A DNA stretch of 64,000 nt. It comes from Neospora caninum Liverpool (Eukaryota > Apicomplexa > Conoidasida > Eucoccidiorida > Sarcocystidae). This document shows, piece by piece, positions 60,110 through 64,000 of this stretch. The position numbers and the translations under genes were made by a program. How positions within the stretch are numbered: position 1 is the first letter of the stretch; each line of letters opens with the position of its first letter. The stretch is taken from NCBI RefSeq assembly GCF_000208865.1, contig NC_018397.1, positions 5,175,748-5,239,747 of the forward strand, in the 5' to 3' direction. A model generated the notes under the pieces. That model did not search any database, was not told where the DNA came from, and saw only the letters and a program-made list of their open reading frames with translations.

Positions 60110-63100
60110 AGCATATATATATATATAGGCATATATAACTGGGTCTCCGTACTCGTAGGTGTTTCTTTTGGGGACGATTGCATTTGCAGGCCTCACGTTT
60201 CCGTGTACGTTTCCCAGCATTTGTACAGACAACCTGTGCGAGTGCAGAAGAGATGCTTGCGGCGTGCCTACATGGTAAGCTCGACTCTCATGAAATTTAG
60301 GGGGGACATGAGGAAGAAAACGCGGATATCGGGTGCTGCGTCTGTAGCTCTGTCTTCGTGGAGAGTCTCAGACGCGCAACTGTCCGCGGTCCCTGGCGAG
60401 GTTGCCGTCCGCCGGAGTCGCTGCACGAACTCGGCCTCGACGTTTCCCGTGGCTTCGGCGATCTGAAGACAAAAGCGAATCGAGCACATTGAGACACTTT
60501 GTGTCCTGCCTCCTCGGTCCGTCTCTGAAAAAGCTTTTCCCTCAACAGAAAGGAACAGCGCACACCAGGCGTCATCACTGTGCGTGTGCGGCAACCGCCC
60601 GTGTGTCTCCTCTTCTCTGCAGATGAGTTCGAGAAGCTTCTGCTCTACTCCCTCTCTGCTTGTGGCTGACGTTGACGATAAAACCTTCGAGACGTCAGCG
60701 TCAACCTCGTCTTCGAGTACTCCTCGCCTTCTCTACCTCGAGTTCCCTCTCCCTCCCTGTCACATCCTCGAGTCCCTCTCTGTGAATCCCTCTGTTTCCT
60801 TCTTCCTCTCCTCGTTTCGTTCTGCTCGCCTCAGTGGCGGGGCCCAGCTTGATCCCTCCCCCTGGTAGCTGTAGATGAATGCAGAATCTCGAGTTTGTCT
60901 CCTACGAGAGAGCAGACAAGCATGATCCTTCTTTCGTGCATAGACTGTATTAACTGCGAGGACGTCGTAGATGAAGTTTGTCCGCTTTAACGACGCGTTG
61001 CGTTTTAAGGTAAGAAGCCTGACACCCACGGAAACCTTTTAAGCTTTCGGTGCCTGCTTTGGTCTTCTCTGTTCTTCGAGTTTCTTCCTTTCCCTTTTTT
61101 TCCCGCCCCATTGTAAATTTTTCGGTGTCCTTGGCCTTCTCTGCCTTCTTTCTGGCAAGGTTTCGGCCTTGGTTCTCCTTTGCTGCTTTCCTCTCAGCAA
61201 CAAAAACTTCGTTTCGTTTTCATCTCCATTTGCTTCTTCGTCTTTCCCTCTTCGTCTTCCTCTCCTCCTCCTCTGTGTTTTTCTTCTTCTTGGCGTTCAT
61301 GTTCCCTCACCCCCTCCATCCACGAATGTGTATAGAGGTTATTCTCTCCCTCGCAGCTGTATAACGGTCGCACGGTACGGTGCGATGACGAGGCCAGATC
61401 CTGTGAGCAGTTGTCGAAATCGCGGAGTGTATCCGCTCATCCCCTGCCTTTTCATGACTCCCTCGTTGCACACGATTCAGATCGGAATAGGATTTTCTGA
61501 AACTCTTTGAACCCGGATCCCTCTCGCGACTTCTCGCCTATCTGGCGCAGGTTTGCTCACCTGAACGGCGTCTCCAATGTACATTTCATCAGCCAAGATA
61601 CAGCACACCTCGGCGCCGTCGTGGGACGCGTCAACTTCCCAGTGTACCGTCGTCTCTGCGACTTTAACTTCCCGCCGGGGGTGAAAGAAGGCGAGGCTGT
61701 CGGCGCTAGAAGGGGAGAAGAAGCGACACAAAACTGCAACAGCACATGCCGGCGGGGGTCGCAAGGCTGAGGGCGAGGAGACAGAGGGGGACGACCGAGA
61801 AGGAAACGCAGGCGGAGAAGAGAGAGGAGTGATCCACAAAGCGATGCGAGGACTCACGAGTAGAAAGTGACGCTGGCGGTGCCGCGTGGAACTGCGGCTT
61901 GGTCCGACAAGCGATGGCACCCGACAGTCACGTCCATGACGCGCCCGAACCTACGAACGGAAGCCCACACACAGGTGAGAGAACATCAAAACCCGCGACG
62001 CTGGTGTCGGAAGCCGCTCCGAATCCTGTTCTCCCCTGGTTGGCCAACGAGAGAGAGGAAGACTCGCGGCTTAATAGGAGACGCGACGTCCACCCTCTCG
62101 TCTACCGTCTGCTCCAAGGAAACCCCAAGCGCGAGAGAACGTCTCCAGCTAGCGCAGAGGCGTTTCCCAGGAGAAGACAGATGAAGGAAGAGACAGCGAC
62201 AATGAAGGAAGAGACGGTGACAATGAAGGAAGAGAGGGCACCCGTGGCTAGGGAGATGCTTCTCAAAACGTGAGGAGAAGCGCAGTCAGAAGCGTCGCAT
62301 TCCCTGCGGTGGCAGGGGCGACACGAACAAGCGAAGAAGCTGCTCGTTTCCTTTTCGCAACGCCATCTGCGTTTCGTCTTCTTCTTCTCCGCTGTGTGAT
62401 CGCCTGTCCTCTGACATGCTCGCCCCCTTTCTCGTTCTGAGTTTCTTCTTCCCTGCGGCTTCTTCCGCGCTGCTCCGATTCCAAGATCCAGGCACGCACC
62501 GAGAAAAAGTCTTGTGCAGCATCTCCGGCGTTGTCGACGTGTGAACGTTGCGCAGGAGGAGCCTCCCACTTCGCACTGGCTGTCCCTCGAGAGTCTGTTT
62601 TTTGCGAATATCCCCCCATTCAGGTGTCTTGTTCGCTGTCCCGGAGGCGTCAGAAGCAGGGGCCTCCCGCAGCGCTTGATGCGCTTCTTCGTCTTCGGCG
62701 GGAACGCCTCTCCCATTCCCCTCATCTTCGCGCCTTTCCTTTCCGCGTTCTCCCTCCCCCCCTTCGCCTTCTCTGGGGACCGCTCTTGCTCCTTCTTTTC
62801 CCCTCTGCGTTTCTTCTCGATTGGTGGTAGCACCTGTGGAAGAAAAGGGCGGAGACGAGAGAGAAGGATTCTGCCTGTCCGCGGAGAGCGCCCGCCAGAC
62901 TCGGTCACGCTGACGTACAGCCGCGAACAGCAGCACATCTCTCCATGTCTCCTCTGTCTTTTCTGTCTCCTCTGTCTCTTGTGTCTCTCCTGTCTGTGCC
63001 GATGACGCGATGAGGTCTGCAGGCTGGGCGCCGTCACGCGCACGTCCTTCCGCACTGCCCCCCGCCCTGTCTCGTGCGTCCTCTCTAGCGGAAGGAAAGT

Positions 63101-63944
63101 CGCAGAAAGAAGAACGCGCAGAGACGGAAGAGACCGACAGCGCAGAAGAAGCGAAAGAAGTTGAAGGGAAAGAAGAAGGAGGTGAAGGGACAGAAGAAGG
63201 AGGCAAAGGGACAGAAGAAGGAGGTGAAGGGAAAGAAGAAGGAGGTGAAGGGACAGAAGAAGGAGGCAGAGGGACAGAAGAAGGAGGTGAAGGGACAGAA
63301 GAAGGAGGTGAGGGGAAAGAAGAAGGAGGCAAAGGGACAGAAGAAGGAGGTGAAGGCAAAGAAGAAGGAGGCAAAGGGACAGAAGAAGGAGGTGAAGGCA
63401 ACGAAGAAGGAGGCAAAGGGACAGAAGAAGGAGGTGAAGGGAAAGACGAAAAAGAATGACACGGAGGGGGAGGTGGAGGAATGTGCACAGCAGTGGGTTG
63501 GTGTCTCGCCGGTTTCTTTGCGCGCTTCTTCTTTCCACCTCGACGGGAAGGCGACTGCTCCACTTGTGGACTCCAGAAGGGCGGTTGAACGCGTGGGGAT
63601 CCTGTGCGATTTTTCTCGTCAGTGAGCTCGTCGCCTCGTTTCTCTCGGGCATCGTCAGGGGTAGGAGCCCGAGGCGACGGAAGATCGCTCAAACTCCAGC
63701 AGTCGCTGCTAGGGCTGTCAACAGCTCTCGGCAGACGGGGGGAAGGGAAGAGGGGATCTTCGCTTCGCGTTGCTTCCTCGCGGTCCCACCTCACGCAGCC
63801 CTCGAATGTTTCTGTGTTCTCCCCTCGTTCGCGGGCGTTTGTGTCGCGCGCTGCGTGTCCATCTTGCTCGCGTTTCGCCGCCCTTCTGCGGCGCCTCGAC
63901 CCTCCCGCGGGTCGGTGGTTCGCCGCTTGCCCGCGCGCATGCAT
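39131..63944 (-). CDS. RdRP: cellular RNA-dependent RNA polymerase (RNA silencing)
   Basis: Two-barrel RdRP of the eukaryotic silencing type, which makes dsRNA from RNA templates. Exons with agreeing phases from ATG 63944: 63944-62500, 61950-61858, 61705-61561, 60462-60272, 59784-59664, 59395-59214, 58824-58408, 57990-57895, 57657-57283, 56942-56645, 56236-56098, 55944-55669, 55302-55085, 54597-54544, 53956-53860, 53588-53395, 52837-52445, 51990-51716, 51314-50522, 50019-about 49835, 49391-49327, 49171 onward. Later: 46928-46338, 46096-45161, 44677-44267, 43761-43593, 42559-42480, 42186-about 40861, 40249-39131. Family blocks in order: [90 protein letters not shown] (DLDGD about residues 1690-1694); [35 protein letters not shown]. 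All catalytic Asp are present. Expected length is roughly 3,900 aa. The frame stays open above 63,944, so the true start may lie outside. Unresolved: 49.2-46.9 kb and 40.9-40.3 kb. Confidence 0.9.
40250..40860 (-). other. RdRP intron or additional exon, unresolved
   Basis: The exon above ends most simply at AAA before GTCAGC (40,861), in phase with the AG at 40,250. GTCAGC is a poor donor. A stretch at about 40,700-40,606 reads like coding sequence ([20 protein letters not shown]) after a good CAG, but I could not match its phase to both neighbours. Either it is a real exon with a different upstream donor, or it is intronic. Confidence 0.4.
42276..42400. repeat. paired (AT)n tracts in an RdRP intron
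   Basis: Two alternating AT runs (about 42,276-42,309 and 42,366-42,399) separated by about 55 bases, in the intron between the exons at 42,559-42,480 and 42,186-40,861. On either strand the two tracts could pair with each other. Confidence 0.85.
44515..44575. repeat. 12-base-type purine repeat coding Ser-Pro
   Basis: Repeated GGAGAAGGAGAGGGAGAAGG-like units on the + strand. On the - strand this codes an alternating Ser-Pro run inside the RdRP insertion exon 44,677-44,267. Confidence 0.7.
48835..49085. repeat. purine-rich low-complexity tract coding Pro/Ser
   Basis: Long GAAGAAGGA-type purine stretch on the + strand. Read on the - strand in the frame that follows [12 protein letters not shown], it codes a Pro/Ser-rich low-complexity segment of the RdRP. 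The Lys/Glu-rich + strand reading is a shadow. Confidence 0.7.
50800..50895. repeat. 18-bp tandem repeat coding Ser/Leu run in RdRP
   Basis: Imperfect tandem units near GAAGAGGAGAGAGAAGAC on the + strand, within the RdRP exon 51,314-50,522. On the - strand they code a Ser-rich run ([13 protein letters not shown] type) between the catalytic DLDGD block and the [20 protein letters not shown] block. This is a lineage-specific insert in an otherwise conserved catalytic region. Confidence 0.85.
51242..51256 (-). other. RdRP catalytic DLDGD motif
   Basis: Codes Asp-Leu-Asp-Gly-Asp, the metal-binding catalytic loop of cellular RdRPs. The context, [16 protein letters not shown], matches the family's strongest signature. 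All three Asp residues are intact, so catalysis should be possible. Confidence 0.97.
52970..53076. repeat. long (AT)n / ATGTACAT-interrupted tract
   Basis: About 100 bases of alternating AT with two interruptions of the ATGTACATATG type, within the RdRP intron between 53,395 and 52,837. A further AT tract lies at 53,169-53,190. Short AT tracts also occur in RdRP introns near 56,303-56,330, 57,106-57,129 and 60,078-60,125, and in an insertion-region intron near 43,296-43,320. Confidence 0.85.
55555..55567. repeat. G13 homopolymer in an RdRP intron
   Basis: Uninterrupted run of about 13 G on the + strand (C on the transcribed product) in the intron between RdRP exons 55,944-55,669 and 55,302-55,085. 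It probably varies in length between isolates. Confidence 0.85.
55924..55954. other. perfect 13-bp hairpin across an RdRP splice acceptor
   Basis: Arms 55,924-55,936 and 55,942-55,954 are exact reverse complements with a 5-base loop. The CAG acceptor of the RdRP exon 55,944-55,669 (55,945-55,947) lies inside one arm, so the splice site would be paired in a folded pre-mRNA. Confidence 0.85.
61561..62567 (-). other. RRM domain of the RdRP (three exons)
   Basis: RNA-recognition-motif fold near residues 460-535. The first strand is [11 protein letters not shown] (RNP2-like), then a helix [11 protein letters not shown], a second strand [10 protein letters not shown], and the RNP1-like strand [10 protein letters not shown], followed by an Ala-containing helix. 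The splice joins at 62,500/61,950 and 61,858/61,705 fall inside the domain and keep the frame. Plant and other RdRPs also carry an N-terminal RRM, which supports the assignment. Confidence 0.8.
63157..63445. repeat. 21-bp tandem repeat coding Pro/Ser in RdRP exon 1
   Basis: About thirteen imperfect units of the type AAAGGGACAGAAGAAGGAGG on the + strand. On the - strand they code a repeated Pro-Ser-Pro-Pro-Ser-Ser-Val/Phe-Pro motif near residues 165-265 of the RdRP. The unit length is a multiple of three, so gain or loss keeps the frame. Confidence 0.9.
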
Positions 63945-64000
63945 GTGGCGGCAGCAGAAAGCGGGAAGCAGACGAGACGTCGGGGGAGACGCGCCTGCTG

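Noticed and set aside
61303..61470. Extra RdRP exon ([20 protein letters not shown])
   Set aside because: Protein-like, but the exons at 61,561 and 60,462 already join in phase and this piece lacks a good donor.
63010..63625. Repetitive Glu/Gly or Lys/Glu + strand frames at the right end
   Set aside because: Shadows of the 21-bp repeat in RdRP exon 1; no conserved content.
1..64000. CRISPR arrays, insertion sequences, bacterial operons
   Set aside because: No spaced direct repeats, transposase or ribosome binding sites; the window is eukaryotic nuclear DNA.

Overview
The window looks like nuclear DNA of a coccidian apicomplexan, most likely Toxoplasma gondii or a close relative (Hammondia, Neospora). 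The reasons are: about 50-55% GC, genes split into many short exons by introns with good GT..AG borders, acidic, Ser/Pro- and Glu-rich inserts inside conserved proteins, many (AT)n tracts and TGCATGC words, and a gene content that includes a cellular RNA-dependent RNA polymerase. I assigned the species from content, not from a database match.

Layout. 1-13.2 kb: no securely supported gene. A few protein-like stretches with plausible splice sites on the + strand (about 2.1-6.2 kb) may be exons of an unrecognised gene or remnants. 13,229-19,546 (+): an 11-exon gene for Sas10/Utp3, an SSU-processome subunit; all exon phases agree, giving 812 aa. 20,652-21,881 (-): a single-exon secreted protein of 409 aa made of two tandem domains that resemble the bacterial YbaY/YscW lipoprotein-chaperone-like family. 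24,180-36,103 (-): an 18-exon gene for a Bre1-type RING E3 ligase (histone H2B ubiquitination); every splice phase agrees, giving 1,054 aa. 39,131-about 63,944 (-): a very large multi-exon gene for a cellular (eukaryotic RNA-silencing type) RNA-dependent RNA polymerase, with an N-terminal RRM, the catalytic DLDGD motif at 51,242-51,256 and a C-terminal domain ending at 39,131. Its 5' end may lie beyond the right edge.

Bre1 and the RdRP are neighbours on the same strand. One acts on chromatin during transcription and the other belongs to the small-RNA pathway; any functional coupling is only inference. Sas10 acts in nucleolar ribosome assembly and has no evident link to the others.

Most notable points: the RdRP has a stretch of about 8 kb with several exons (over 1,000 residues) inserted between two conserved blocks that are normally close together; the YbaY/YscW-like secreted protein appears unusual for a eukaryote; and there are three perfect hairpins, two in Bre1 introns and one lying across an RdRP splice acceptor. 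Exon borders of the RdRP between about 49.2 and 46.9 kb, and at 40.3-40.9 kb, remain unresolved.
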